Shown here: piece after piece, positions 39,982-49,800 of the stretch
Layout: every line of letters starts with the position of its first letter
Numbering within the stretch: position 1 is the first letter of the stretch
Assembly (NCBI RefSeq): GCF_029278565.1
Contig: NZ_CP119559.1
Span: 2,728,001 to 2,792,000 of the forward strand
DNA length: 64,000 bases
From: Haloarcula halophila
GTDB taxonomy: Archaea; Halobacteriota; Halobacteria; Halobacteriales; Haloarculaceae
Reading direction: 5' to 3'
The notes under the pieces: model-generated
Database searches by the model: none
The model's input: only the letters and a program-made list of their open reading frames with translations
What the model was told of the DNA's origin: nothing
Translations under genes and position numbers: made by a program

Positions 39982-42429
39982 GTGCCGGACGACCGCGGGA
40001 CTCAACACCGTCGGTCCCTGACGGAAAGTGTGGACGAGACTATCGCCTGGCTCCGCGACCGACCGTACTACGAGGGCCAGATCGTCGACCAGCGGACCGT
40101 CCCGGGCCGGGAGGCGACCGTCGCCGACTGTCCCCTCGATTCCCGGGTGGCGAGCGTGCTGGCCGAGGAGGGGATCGATTCGCTGTACGCCCACCAGGCC
40201 ACCGCTATCGAGGCGACACGCGACGGGGACGACGTCGTCCTGGCGACGGAGACGGCCAGCGGCAAGAGCCTGGCCTACACGGTGCCGGCCTTCGAGCGTG
40301 CGCTGGACCGCCGGGCGACGACGCTGTATATCGCCCCACAAGTCGCGCTGATCAACGACCAGACGGAGACGCTCTCCGAGCTAGCCCGGGGACTGGGGTT
40401 CGCCTCCGGTGTCTCCGTCGATCAGTACACCGGCCGTCAGTCCAGCGCGGAGAAGGAGGCGATCCGCGAGCGCCAGCCGACGGTGTTGCTGACGACGCCG
40501 GACATGCTCCACTACGGCATCCTCCCCCACGCCCACCGGCTCTGGGACTGGTTCTTCCAGCGGTTAGAGACCGTCGTCGTCGACGAGATCCACGGCTACC
40601 GCGGGGTGTTCGGCAGCCACGTCGCGCTGGTCTTCCGACGGCTCCAGCGGCTCGCCGAGCGGTTCGACAGCGACCCCGAGTGGGTGTGTTGCTCGGCGAC
40701 GATCGGCAACCCCGTCGAACACGCGGCGGCGGTGACCGGCCGGCCGGCCGCGTCGTTCTCGCTGGTCGACGAGGACACCAGCGCCAGCGGCCCGCGTCAC
40801 TGGCTGCTGTGGAACCCGCCGGAGTACGACGGCGGCGGGGGCTCCGCGAGCAGTGCGGGCGGAGCCTCGTCGGACTCCGCCGACGGTGGGTGGGGGAGCG
40901 GCCGCCGCCGGTCCAGCCACGTCGAGACCAAGCGACTGTTCGTCGACCTCGTGGAACGGGGCTACCAGACCGTCGTCTTCGCGGGCTCACGACAGACCGC
41001 CGAACGCTACGCCGACGAGAGCGCCGCGGACCTGCGTGACCGCGGCGAGTACGACCTCGCGAACAGCGTCGGCGCTTACCAGGCCGCCCTGACCGACGAG
41101 CGCCGCCGGGACCTCGAATCTCGGCTGCAATCGGGCGACCTCCGGGGTGTGTGGTCGACGAGCGCCCTGGAACTGGGCGTCGACGTGGGCGGCCTCGACG
41201 CCGTCCTGCTGGACGGCTACCCGGGCACGCGGATGCGTGCGTTCCAGCAGGCCGGCCGGGCCGGCCGTGGGACCGATCCCGCGCTCGTCGTCCTCCTCGG
41301 CGGCGAGGACCAACTCGACCAGTTCGTCATGCGTACCCCCAGTGAACTGTTCGAGAAACCGCCCGAACAGGCGGTCACCAACCCCGAGAACGATCATCTC
41401 CTCCCGGATCACGTTCACGCGGCCGCCCGCGAGAACTGGCTCTCGACCGACGACGACCGCCACTTCGGGGAGACGTTCCCGGACGTGGTCGCGGCGCTGG
41501 AAGCCGAGGGGGTCCTGGACCGACGGACGACCGACGACGGCGTCCGCTGGCTCGCGAACGGCTCGCCCCACCACGGGATGAGCCTCCGGACCGCCGACGA
41601 CCGCGAGGTGAAACTGGTCGCCGACGGCGACGTACTGGCGACGCTGCCGTTCGAGGACGCGCTTCGAGACGCCCACCCCGGGGCGGTCTACCACCACCAG
41701 GGCCGACGCTACGAGGTGACCGACCTGGACCTGGGTGCCGGCGTCGCCGAACTGGACCGGACCTGGGCGGACTACTTCACGCGCGTGCTCCACGACAAGA
41801 CGATCACCGTCGAGACTGACCACGAAGAACGGGCGTTCGCGGCGCGCCCGGACGTGCCCGTCCGCTTTGCGTCGGTGACGATGCGCAAACAGATCACCGG
41901 GTACGAGCGCCGCGACGGTTCCTCCGGGGAGGTGCTGGGCCAACGCTCTCTGGACCTCCCCGAGACGACCCTGGAGACGACGGCGCTGTACTACACCGTC
42001 CCCGAGGATCTCGACAGTGAGATCCGTCGGGTGACCGGCGGCCACGGGGGGAAGTCGGCGACTGGGACGGCCCCGACCGGCGACTTCCCCGGTTCGATCC
42101 ACGCCGCCGAGCACGCGATGATCTCGATGTTCCCCTTCGAGTACCTCTGTGACCGGGGGGACATCGGCGGCCTGTCGACGCCGCGACACCCCCACACGGG
42201 AGCGCCGACGATCTTCGTCTACGACGGCTACCCCGGTGGTGTCGGACTCACTCGTGCCGGCTACGAGGACATCGACGACCTCGCCCGGACGACGCTCACG
42301 ATGCTCCGTGGCTGTGACTGTGCCGACGGCTGTCCGGCCTGTGTGCAGTCGCCCCACTGTGGCAACGCGAACGATCCGTTGGACAAGACCGGCGCGATCA
42401 CGCTGCTCGACGGGCTCACCGAGGACTGA
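39982..42429 (+). CDS. DEAD/DEAH-box helicase of the MrfA/Hrq1-like type with C-terminal DUF1998 zinc cluster
   Basis: 815 residues. N-terminal RecA domain: Q-motif region YAHQATAI, Walker A ATASGKS-like ETASGKSLAY, DEIHGYRG box, SATIGNP motif. The second RecA domain has ALELGVDVGGLDAVLL and GRAGRGTD. A Gly/Ser-rich loop (about residues 275-312) interrupts it. The C-terminus carries CDCADGCPACVQSPHC, the four-cysteine cluster found in MrfA-type proteins, which act in DNA repair of mitomycin damage in bacteria. GTG 39982 is taken as start, as no ATG lies upstream; GTG 40030 is an alternative. Function in this organism is inferred from family. Confidence 0.83.
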   Translation: MPDDRGTQHRRSLTESVDETIAWLRDRPYYEGQIVDQRTVPGREATVADCPLDSRVASVLAEEGIDSLYAHQATAIEATRDGDDVVLATETASGKSLAYTVPAFERALDRRATTLYIAPQVALINDQTETLSELARGLGFASGVSVDQYTGRQSSAEKEAIRERQPTVLLTTPDMLHYGILPHAHRLWDWFFQRLETVVVDEIHGYRGVFGSHVALVFRRLQRLAERFDSDPEWVCCSATIGNPVEHAAAVTGRPAASFSLVDEDTSASGPRHWLLWNPPEYDGGGGSASSAGGASSDSADGGWGSGRRRSSHVETKRLFVDLVERGYQTVVFAGSRQTAERYADESAADLRDRGEYDLANSVGAYQAALTDERRRDLESRLQSGDLRGVWSTSALELGVDVGGLDAVLLDGYPGTRMRAFQQAGRAGRGTDPALVVLLGGEDQLDQFVMRTPSELFEKPPEQAVTNPENDHLLPDHVHAAARENWLSTDDDRHFGETFPDVVAALEAEGVLDRRTTDDGVRWLANGSPHHGMSLRTADDREVKLVADGDVLATLPFEDALRDAHPGAVYHHQGRRYEVTDLDLGAGVAELDRTWADYFTRVLHDKTITVETDHEERAFAARPDVPVRFASVTMRKQITGYERRDGSSGEVLGQRSLDLPETTLETTALYYTVPEDLDSEIRRVTGGHGGKSATGTAPTGDFPGSIHAAEHAMISMFPFEYLCDRGDIGGLSTPRHPHTGAPTIFVYDGYPGGVGLTRAGYEDIDDLARTTLTMLRGCDCADGCPACVQSPHCGNANDPLDKTGAITLLDGLTED

Positions 42430-42444
42430 GGCCGCTGGATCCGC

Positions 42445-42858
42445 TCACCCGACGCGCTCGTCTAAGATCAGCCTCGTCTTCGTGCTTGCGACTTCGTCCA
42501 ACTCCCGGGCTCTCGTGATGAGATCGTTGACGGCGTTCGTGTCCGCGGCGTCGACGACGACGACGATGTCCTCCTCGCCGGAGACTTGCCAGACGAAATC
42601 GACCTGGGGCCACTCGGCGATCCGGTCGGAGACGGCCTCCGTGTCCACGTCGACGTCGACGCTCACCTCGATCATCGACTTGACGTTGCCTGTCCGCGTC
42701 GCGACGGTGAACCGTTCGATGACCCCCTCGTCGACGAGTTGCTCGACGCGGTTGCGAACCGTCCCCTCGGAGGTCCCCACGGTGTCGGCGATCTCCGTGT
42801 ACGGGGTGCGGGCGTCCTTCCGGAGGATCGAGAGTATCTCCCGGTCGAGTTCGTCCAT
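42445..42858 (-). CDS. Lrp/AsnC-family transcriptional regulator
   Basis: 137 residues: N-terminal winged helix (LDREILSILRKDARTPYTEI; TSEGTVRNRVEQLVDEGVI) and a C-terminal RAM domain that binds small ligands and makes dimers (FVWQVSGEEDIVVVVDAA). It is divergent from carA. The perfect palindrome-like site at 42895-42909 lies about 44 nt upstream of its ATG and 59 nt upstream of carA. A similar site upstream of carB suggests control of carbamoyl phosphate synthesis; the ligand may be an amino acid or nucleotide. Which effector is bound cannot be told from sequence. Confidence 0.87.
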   Translation of the reverse strand: MDELDREILSILRKDARTPYTEIADTVGTSEGTVRNRVEQLVDEGVIERFTVATRTGNVKSMIEVSVDVDVDTEAVSDRIAEWPQVDFVWQVSGEEDIVVVVDAADTNAVNDLITRARELDEVASTKTRLILDERVG

Positions 42859-42894
42859 CGAGGATAGAGGCTACCTCGGCCCCCCTCTTGAGGA

Positions 42895-42909
42895 TTACGA
42901 AATTCGTAA
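42895..42909. promoter_or_regulatory. Putative Lrp operator between lrp and carA
   Basis: TTACGAAATTCGTAA has 7-bp inverted arms around a central A. It lies about 29 nt upstream of the carA TATA box (CTTATC at 42929-42934) and overlaps the region where the lrp promoter must be, so it could regulate both. Confidence 0.6.
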
Positions 42910-42960
42910 CTCGACTTCGAAAGCAACCCTTATCAGCCACTATAGTATACGCATCTCGTA

Positions 42961-44007
42961 ATGGCAGACGCATACGTGGCCCTTGAAGGCGAACGCGTCG
43001 TCGAGGCGCGCGCCCGCGCACCCGGCACAGCACGCGGCGAACTGGTGTTTACGACCGCTTACACCGGCTACGAGGAGAGCCTGACCGACCCGTCCTACGA
43101 GGAGCAGGTGCTTACCTTCTCGTACCCGCTGATCGGCAACTACGGCGTCCGCGAGGAACGGTTCGAGTCCGACCGGATCCACCCGCGTGCGGCCGTCGCC
43201 CGCGAGATGACCGACGACGTCGCCGAGTGGCTCGAACGTGAGGGCGTTCCCGCCGTCGACCACCTCGACACCCGCGACATCGTCACCGAGATCCGTGACG
43301 AGGGGGCGATGAAGTGTGGGATCGCGGCCGGCCCCGACGCGACCGCCGAGGACGCGCTGGAACAGCTCGCACAGTGCAAGCACATGTCCGAGCACACCGA
43401 CATCGGCGAGCAGGTCTCCGTCGACGAAGTCGAGACGTACAACGCCGACGGCGACGGGAGTACGGTCGCACTGGTCGACTGTGGTGCGAAGGGATCGATC
43501 ATCGAATCCCTGGTCGAACGTGACGCCGTCGTCCACGTCTTCCCCTACGATGCGAGCGAGAGCGACGTGGCCGATGTCGACCCCGATCTGCTCTTTATCT
43601 CGAACGGCCCCGGCGACCCGGAGAACTTCGAGCAGGCCGGCGACCTGGTCGATACCTACGTGGGAGACGTACCGCTGGCGGGCATCTGTCTGGGCCAGCA
43701 GGTCGTCGCCAACGCGCTGGGCGGCGAGACGGAGAAGATGGAGTTCGGGCACCGTGGGGTCAACCAGCCAGTGCGCGACCTGCGCTCGAACCAGGTCGTG
43801 ATGACGACCCAGAACCACGGCTACACGGTCGCCGATCCCGGCGACAGCCTCGACGTGACCCAGGTCAACGTCAACGACGACACTCCGGAGGGGCTGGAGA
43901 ACGACGAACTGAACATCATCACGCGGCAGTACCACCCCGAGGCCAACCCCGGGCCACACGATTCACTGGGCTTCTTCGACGACGTGCTGGCGATGGCCGA
44001 GAAGTAA
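42961..44007 (+). CDS. carA: Carbamoyl-phosphate synthase small subunit (glutaminase)
   Basis: 348 residues. The N-terminal domain is the CPSase small-chain domain; the glutaminase domain has the catalytic Cys243 in GICLGQQVV and the His/Glu of QYHPEANPGPHD near the C-terminus. It releases ammonia from glutamine and passes it to CarB, giving carbamoyl phosphate for pyrimidine and arginine synthesis. ATG 42961 is about 30 nt after its TATA box, so the message is likely leaderless. The carB gene is about 3 kb away, on the other strand. Confidence 0.95.
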   Translation: MADAYVALEGERVVEARARAPGTARGELVFTTAYTGYEESLTDPSYEEQVLTFSYPLIGNYGVREERFESDRIHPRAAVAREMTDDVAEWLEREGVPAVDHLDTRDIVTEIRDEGAMKCGIAAGPDATAEDALEQLAQCKHMSEHTDIGEQVSVDEVETYNADGDGSTVALVDCGAKGSIIESLVERDAVVHVFPYDASESDVADVDPDLLFISNGPGDPENFEQAGDLVDTYVGDVPLAGICLGQQVVANALGGETEKMEFGHRGVNQPVRDLRSNQVVMTTQNHGYTVADPGDSLDVTQVNVNDDTPEGLENDELNIITRQYHPEANPGPHDSLGFFDDVLAMAEK

Positions 44008-44200
44008 CGCCACCGCGTATCCGCAGTCGATACTCTCGGCGACCTTGCGCCCGAAGTAGCACTGAAGGGGGCAGTGACGGCACTACCACGATATCTCGGC
44101 TGTCTCCGACCGGTATCAACTCCGCGTCGATGTACGCGACGGATACGATCCGGTTCTTACGGGATAGTTAGGGCCGAGCGCCCCTGAGACGGTTGAGGGG
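44008..44200. other. Convergent intergenic gap, no gene seen
   Basis: The 193 nt between carA and the convergent membrane protein gene holds no coding frame that I support. A GC-rich imperfect stem CCCCTGA/TGAGGGG near 44179-44199 could act in transcription end for either gene, but no T tract is present. Confidence 0.35.
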
Positions 44201-44800
44201 CTAAAATCCCCAGCGGATGCCGGACATCGTGGCGACGATGGCGATCATGAGGACGAGTTCGACCAGACTCAGCATGCCGTACTTCTTGTTCAGAGCGGCC
44301 AGTCGCTCGTGATCAGTCTCTTCAGCGGCGATCTCGTCGAACATGCCGGTCGTGAAGCTGTGAAGCGGGCCGAACCCGAGAACGAGCAGCGCGATAGCGA
44401 GGCCGAGCGCTGCCCACAGTGACGGCGTCGGAGATGCCCAGAGCCCCATCATGCTGGCGAGGCCGATTCCTGACCCGACCACGCCAACGGAGACCGGTTC
44501 CATGAGGAGGTTCATCTTCGGGACGAACCCTTCGGCGAACTCGAGGTTGGCTTCCGCGGAGAGACTTCCCATGACGGGACCGAGGACGACCGCACCGAGT
44601 ACCGATGTCCCGAACCAGAACGCCCCCAGGAAGAGGTGGACGGTAAACATCACCTGGATATTATTTGAGAGATACCCCAACACAGGAAGCCCCAGGGGAA
44701 CGACAACGGCACCGACCGCAAAGGGACGCGTAGCAGCAGCAGCCATCAACCGATACCGTTCGCGCCGATTCGCCGGTCTGTGTGTATTACTCAGTGACAT
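44201..44800 (-). CDS. Integral membrane protein (DUF2269-like)
   Basis: 199 residues with about five membrane helices; the HLFLGAFWFGTS helix and the repeated Met-containing helices suggest a family close to DUF2269 or copper-resistance D membrane proteins, which is only a resemblance. ATG 44800 (MSLSNTHRP) is preferred; ATG 44746 (MAAAATRP) is possible. A GTTTAC or TTTTTTAT box upstream would be its promoter. It is convergent with carA. Confidence 0.65.
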   Translation of the reverse strand: MSLSNTHRPANRRERYRLMAAAATRPFAVGAVVVPLGLPVLGYLSNNIQVMFTVHLFLGAFWFGTSVLGAVVLGPVMGSLSAEANLEFAEGFVPKMNLLMEPVSVGVVGSGIGLASMMGLWASPTPSLWAALGLAIALLVLGFGPLHSFTTGMFDEIAAEETDHERLAALNKKYGMLSLVELVLMIAIVATMSGIRWGF

Positions 44801-45066
44801 ATGCGATCTTGGTTCCTGTAAACAAGTCAGATGTATTGGATAAAAAAGTAGTGGACGCGGCGGTATTACTGAGTCGTCAAACCGAGGGGTACAAACCGAC
44901 TGCGGATACTGCATTCGATCCCCGAGAAGACGAGACGACCACCGACAATCTCACAGTTCTGCGGTGAGCGAGAGAAACTTTGTCGACATTCCTACTATGT
45001 AATGTAACTAACTTTTGGTGGAGTGTACTATCACACTTGTCCAGCGTCTACGGGCAACGCTACCAG
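44801..45066. other. Intergenic region, AT-rich, no supported gene
   Basis: The largest gap in the window (266 nt), with an AT-rich portion at 44990-45040. A 61-codon plus-strand frame (44782-44967) overlaps the promoter region of the membrane protein and lacks haloarchaeal composition, so I leave it out. The leftward membrane protein gene's promoter is here. Confidence 0.5.
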
Positions 45067-46815
45067 TCACTCCAGTCGGAGGGTGACAACGGTTCCCTCG
45101 CCGTCGGTGTCGAACTCGATCTCTCCGCCGAGCATCGAGACCCCCCAGCTGACGATCCAGAGGCCGATCCCGGTCGTATGCTCCAGCGACGTTTCCCTGC
45201 CTTTCTGGATCGGCGCGAGTTCTTCGGCTTCGATCCCCGGCCCGTTGTCGCTGATTGTGATCTCGATCCCGCCAGGGGGTAGCAGTTCGACCGTCAGGAC
45301 TACCCTGGGATCGTCCGTCTCGTTGTGTGCTAACGCGTTCTCTAACAGGCTCGATATCACGAGCGACAGCACGCGAGGGTCGGTCTCGACAGTCGTCGGT
45401 GAGGAGGGAAGCACGGCCTCGACGGTCGCGTCCGGAAACTCGGCCCTGAGTTCCGTCGTCCGCGCCTGGACGAGCTCGGTCACGTCGACGGATTCCGTAC
45501 CCGTCTCGGTACCGCGGAGTTGCTCGAACTCCCGTGCCTTCTCGCCGGTCGCCAGCAGCCGGTTTCCGCTCGCTTTGATCGTCTCCGCGGAGGCTTCGAC
45601 CGCCTCGTCGTCGCTACGCCCTTCGATCAAGTCCGCGTGGCCCATGACGACCGTCATCTCGTTCCGGAGATTGTGCCGGATGACTCGGTTGAGTACGTCC
45701 AGCCGCTGTTCGCGTTCACGTTCCCGCGTGATCTCCTGAAAGACGACAGTCCGACCCACGTTTCTGTCTGCCGGATCGGTCAACGGTGAGGTGACCACTG
45801 AGAACTGCCGGTCACGGCCGTCGGTGGTGACGGAGACGGTCTGATGGTCGGCCCCACCTTCCAGGTCGACATCGGCAGCAGTGGTCAGCGGCTCGCCGAG
45901 GACCGACTCCCGTTCCAGGCCGAACACGTCGACGGCCGCGTCGTTGACCGTGACCACGCGGTCGGCTGTGTCGAGGACGAAGGTCGGGCTACCGAGGTCG
46001 TCGATGGCCGATCGCTGGGCCGCCCGCTCAGTCGTCGGGTTCGTCTCGAACATGTTGCTGCCGACGAACGCGTAGCCGTCCAGCGCGATGTGGAGGAGGA
46101 ACAACAACGGCCCGAGGTTGAGCTGTGGAACCGGGCCGACGTTGAACAGCCAGGGCAGTACACCCGCCGCTGGGGGGAGCGTACTGAGCGCGACCGCTGT
46201 CGCCTCCGTTCGATAGAGGGGGCCGTAGCTGACGACTGTTTCGACCAGCAAGAGCGCGCCGATCCCCGTACACCCGAACACGAAGGTGGCCATCAGATAC
46301 AGCAGCGGGCCGACCGTGTATCCGGGGACCGAAAGCCCGAACACCGGTGCCGGCCCGAGCCCGGTCCACAGGAGCGAGTGGTACGGGAAGGTCACGATCA
46401 GCCCCGAGATCGCCGCCGGCGGTGCCAAGATCACTCCCGACTGCCAGCTCCGGGCTGTCGCCGACCGACCGGTGTACTCCAGCGTGAACATCAGAAACAG
46501 CGGGCCGGTCCAGGCGGCGGCTACCAGCCCGACAGCCTCCAGATAGGCACGAAGCGGATAGATGTCGACGAGCAGACCGAACCCGTAGGTGAGACACCAG
46601 AGTGCGGTCGCCAGAAACGAGGTGATGAACCAGTTCACTCCCGGACTGCCGCGGTGACGGATCAGATAGCCGGCCAGCCCGAGCGCACCGACCCCGGCGG
46701 CGACGCTGCCGCCGGCGACCACGGCACCCAGCAGGATATCAGCGACCAACGTCCGGGATGGTTTCGGCGGTACTGTCTTAGCAGTTGTGTCCCTGCGCCG
46801 ACCGGGTCGTCCCAC
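45067..46815 (-). CDS. Sensor histidine kinase with 7TM N-terminus and PAS domain
   Basis: 582 residues. The first 240 contain seven predicted membrane helices, a His-kinase 7TM domain type. Then a PAS domain (ERAAQRSAIDDLGSPTFVLD), HisKA with the phospho-His in IRHNLRNEMTVV, and HATPase with N box (LENALAHNE) and G boxes (SDNGPGI, GIGLWI). The frame is intact, in contrast to the two frameshifted kinases. The start is GTG at 46815 but is uncertain: there is no ATG nearby and no clear TATA box, so an internal TTG near residue 23 is possible. It follows the carB end region on the same strand. The partner regulator is not identified. Confidence 0.82.
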   Translation of the reverse strand: MGRPGRRRDTTAKTVPPKPSRTLVADILLGAVVAGGSVAAGVGALGLAGYLIRHRGSPGVNWFITSFLATALWCLTYGFGLLVDIYPLRAYLEAVGLVAAAWTGPLFLMFTLEYTGRSATARSWQSGVILAPPAAISGLIVTFPYHSLLWTGLGPAPVFGLSVPGYTVGPLLYLMATFVFGCTGIGALLLVETVVSYGPLYRTEATAVALSTLPPAAGVLPWLFNVGPVPQLNLGPLLFLLHIALDGYAFVGSNMFETNPTTERAAQRSAIDDLGSPTFVLDTADRVVTVNDAAVDVFGLERESVLGEPLTTAADVDLEGGADHQTVSVTTDGRDRQFSVVTSPLTDPADRNVGRTVVFQEITREREREQRLDVLNRVIRHNLRNEMTVVMGHADLIEGRSDDEAVEASAETIKASGNRLLATGEKAREFEQLRGTETGTESVDVTELVQARTTELRAEFPDATVEAVLPSSPTTVETDPRVLSLVISSLLENALAHNETDDPRVVLTVELLPPGGIEITISDNGPGIEAEELAPIQKGRETSLEHTTGIGLWIVSWGVSMLGGEIEFDTDGEGTVVTLRLE

Positions 46816-46857
46816 CCGAGCGAACGGCGGGCGACCCAGTAGCGGTCCCGGCGGCCG

Positions 46858-49800
46858 TCAGCGGCCCCACTCGCGTTGGGTCTTGGGGCGTTCGTCGACG
46901 GCCTGGACGGCCAGGGGTTGGTCGTTGGAGTTGACCGCTTCCAGTGCGGCCTCGGCGCTCTCGCGGGTCGAGAAGTACGTCACCGTCTCCTCGACACACG
47001 CCTCCAGCACGTCGCGGTCGCGGGAGGCGACCAGATCGATCTCGCCGTTCTGGATCGCCTCGACGACCGCCTCGGTGTCTTCGAAGTCGTCGAGGCTCTT
47101 GACGTCGAAGTGTTCCTCGTAGCCCAGCACCGGCAGGTCGACGATAGCCGTCCCCTCCAGGGGGATCGGCTTGTCGACACACATCTGGGCCTTCTGGTAG
47201 GCCTTGCCGAAGGAACCGGCGGTGCCCATGACCTCGCCCGTCGACTTCATCTCCGGGCCGAGCCGCGGGTCCGAACCCGGCAGGCGGTCGAACGGCAGGA
47301 CGACCTCCTTGACCGAGACCTGCTCGGGGATCTGTTCCTGGACGTCCAGGTCGGCCAGCGAGCCGCCGGCCATCACCTTCGCGGCCAGTTTCGCGATCGG
47401 GACGCCGGTCGTCTTCGAGATGAACGGCACCGTCCGGGAGGAACGGGGGTTCGCTTCGAGGACGTACACCTCGCCGTCACGGACGGCCAGTTGGACGTTC
47501 AGCAGGCCGACCGTGTCCAGCGCGTCCGCGATGTCCTCGGTCACCTCGCGGATACGGGGCATCACGTCTTTGATCTCCTGGGAGCGCGGTGGGATCATAC
47601 ACGCCGAGTCCCCCGAGTGGACGCCGGCGGTCTCGACGTGTTCCATCACGCCGCCGATGATCACGTCGTCCTCGTCGGCGACGGCGTCGACGTCCAGTTC
47701 GACGGCGTCGGCCAGGAAGTCGTCGACGAGGATCGGTTTGTCCGGGGAGACCCGGACGGCCTCCTCGATGTAGGTCTTCAGGTCGTCGTCGTTGTAGACC
47801 ACGTCCATCGCACGGCCACCGAGCACGTAGCTCGGACGGACCAGCACGGGGTAGCCGATCTCCTCGGCTAGTTCGAGGGCTTCGGTCTCGCTCGTGGCGG
47901 TGCCCCCCTCGGCCTGGGAGATGCCCAGGTCGTCCATCAGTTGGTTGAACCGGTCGCGGTCCTCCGCGAGGTCCATCGCCTCGACGGAGGTCCCCATGAT
48001 CTCACAGTCCAGCCCGCGGCGGTCCAGTTCCTGTTCGAGCGGGTGACCGATATCGACGGAGGTCTGACCGCCGAACTGGACCATCACGCCGTCGGCGTTG
48101 GTCGCTTCGACCACGTCGGCGACCTCCTCGGCGGTGATCGGCTCGAAGAACAGCCCGTCGGAGGTGTCGTAGTCCGTCGAGACGGTCTCGGGGTTGTTGT
48201 TGACGACGTGGGCGTCGATGCCCAGTTCCTCCAGTGCGCGGACCGCGTGGACCGAACAGTAGTCGAACTCGACACCCTGACCGATGCGGATCGGCCCACC
48301 GCCGACCACGACGACGCTCTCGATATCGGGGTCGATCTGGAGTTCGTTGCGGTCGATGCCCGAGACGGGATCGCGCGTCGAGTAGTAATAGGGCGTCGTC
48401 GCCTCGAACTCGCCGGCACAGGTGTCGACGAGTTTGTAGTCGCGGTCGGTGGTGTCGGTCTCGACCGAGTCGACAGTGACGCCATCGACGGTTCCACCGT
48501 CTTCCCGAGGCGGCGTCGCCGCCTCGCCACCGTCGGTGGCGGCTTCCACTTCGGTCCCGTCGCCGCCGTCGTCCCCGAGTGCGGCCGGGAGCCAGGAGGA
48601 GTGTGTGTCCTCGAACTCCCCGCCGGCCAGCGCGGTGATCTCCTGATCGGTGAAGCCGGCCTGTGCGGCGGTCTCGTAGTCGCCGGCCATCGCGGCCTCG
48701 GCGGCGTCGGCGACCTGCTCGAACCGCTCGACGTACCACTCGTGGATGTCGGTCAGGTCGACGACCTCCTCGACTGTGTAGCCCCGCGAAAAGGCCTCGA
48801 ACATCGCGTAGGGACGGTCCGGGCTCGCCCGGACGAGGTACTCCGTCTCCAGTTCCTCGTCGGCGAGCTCGCCGAAGTCGACCGCGGGCGTGTACTCCGA
48901 GGAGCGCAACGCCTTCAGCAGCGACTCGGGGAAGGTCCGGCCGATAGACATCGCCTCCCCGGTCGATTTCATCGCCGTCGACAGCTCGAAGTCCACGTCG
49001 GTGAACTTGTCGATCGGCCAGCGTGGCACCTTCGTCACGACGTAGTCGATGGCGGGTTCGAAGGCGGCGGTGGTCTCGCCGGTGATCTCGTTTTCGATCT
49101 CGTGGAGGCGCTTGCCGAGCGCGACCTTCGCGGTGACGCGGGCGATGGGGTAGCCGGTCGCCTTCGAGGCCAGCGCGGAGGACCGGGAGACGCGGGGGTT
49201 GACCTCGACGACCCGGTACTCGCCGCCGGGGGTGCCGTCGTCGCGCCAGGCGTGCTGGATGTTACAGCCGCCCTGGATGCCCAGTTCGCGGATGACCTTC
49301 AGCGCGGAGTCGCGCATCTCCTGGTGGCCCTCGTCGGGGATGACCTGCGAGGGCGTGACGACCGTCGACTCGCCGGTGTGGATCCCCATCGGATCGATGT
49401 TCTCCATGTTGCAGATGATGATACAGGAGTCGTCGGCGTCCCGCATCACCTCGTATTCGAGTTCGACCCAGCCCTCGATGGACTCGGTGATGAGCACCTC
49501 GCCGTTCCGGGAGAGACGCAGACCCTTGCGGACCCGCTCGACGAGTTCCTCGAACTCGTGGACGACTCCGGAACCGGAGCCACCGAGCGTGTAGGTCGTG
49601 CGGGCGATGACCGGGAGCCCGCCGACCTCGTCGACGGCGTCCTCGACGCGCTGGCGGAGCGCTTCTTCGTCGAAGTCGGTCACGGACTCGTCGTCGTCCA
49701 GGGCGATGGTCGTCGAGGCCGGCACCGGTTCGCCGATCGACTCCATGCGCTGTTTGAACAGGTCGCGGTCCTCGGTGGCGTAGATGGTGTCGAGCGGCGT

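Noticed and set aside
44782-44967. 61-codon plus frame in the largest gap
   Set aside because: Overlaps the membrane gene promoter, weak composition, no homologue recognised and no TATA box.
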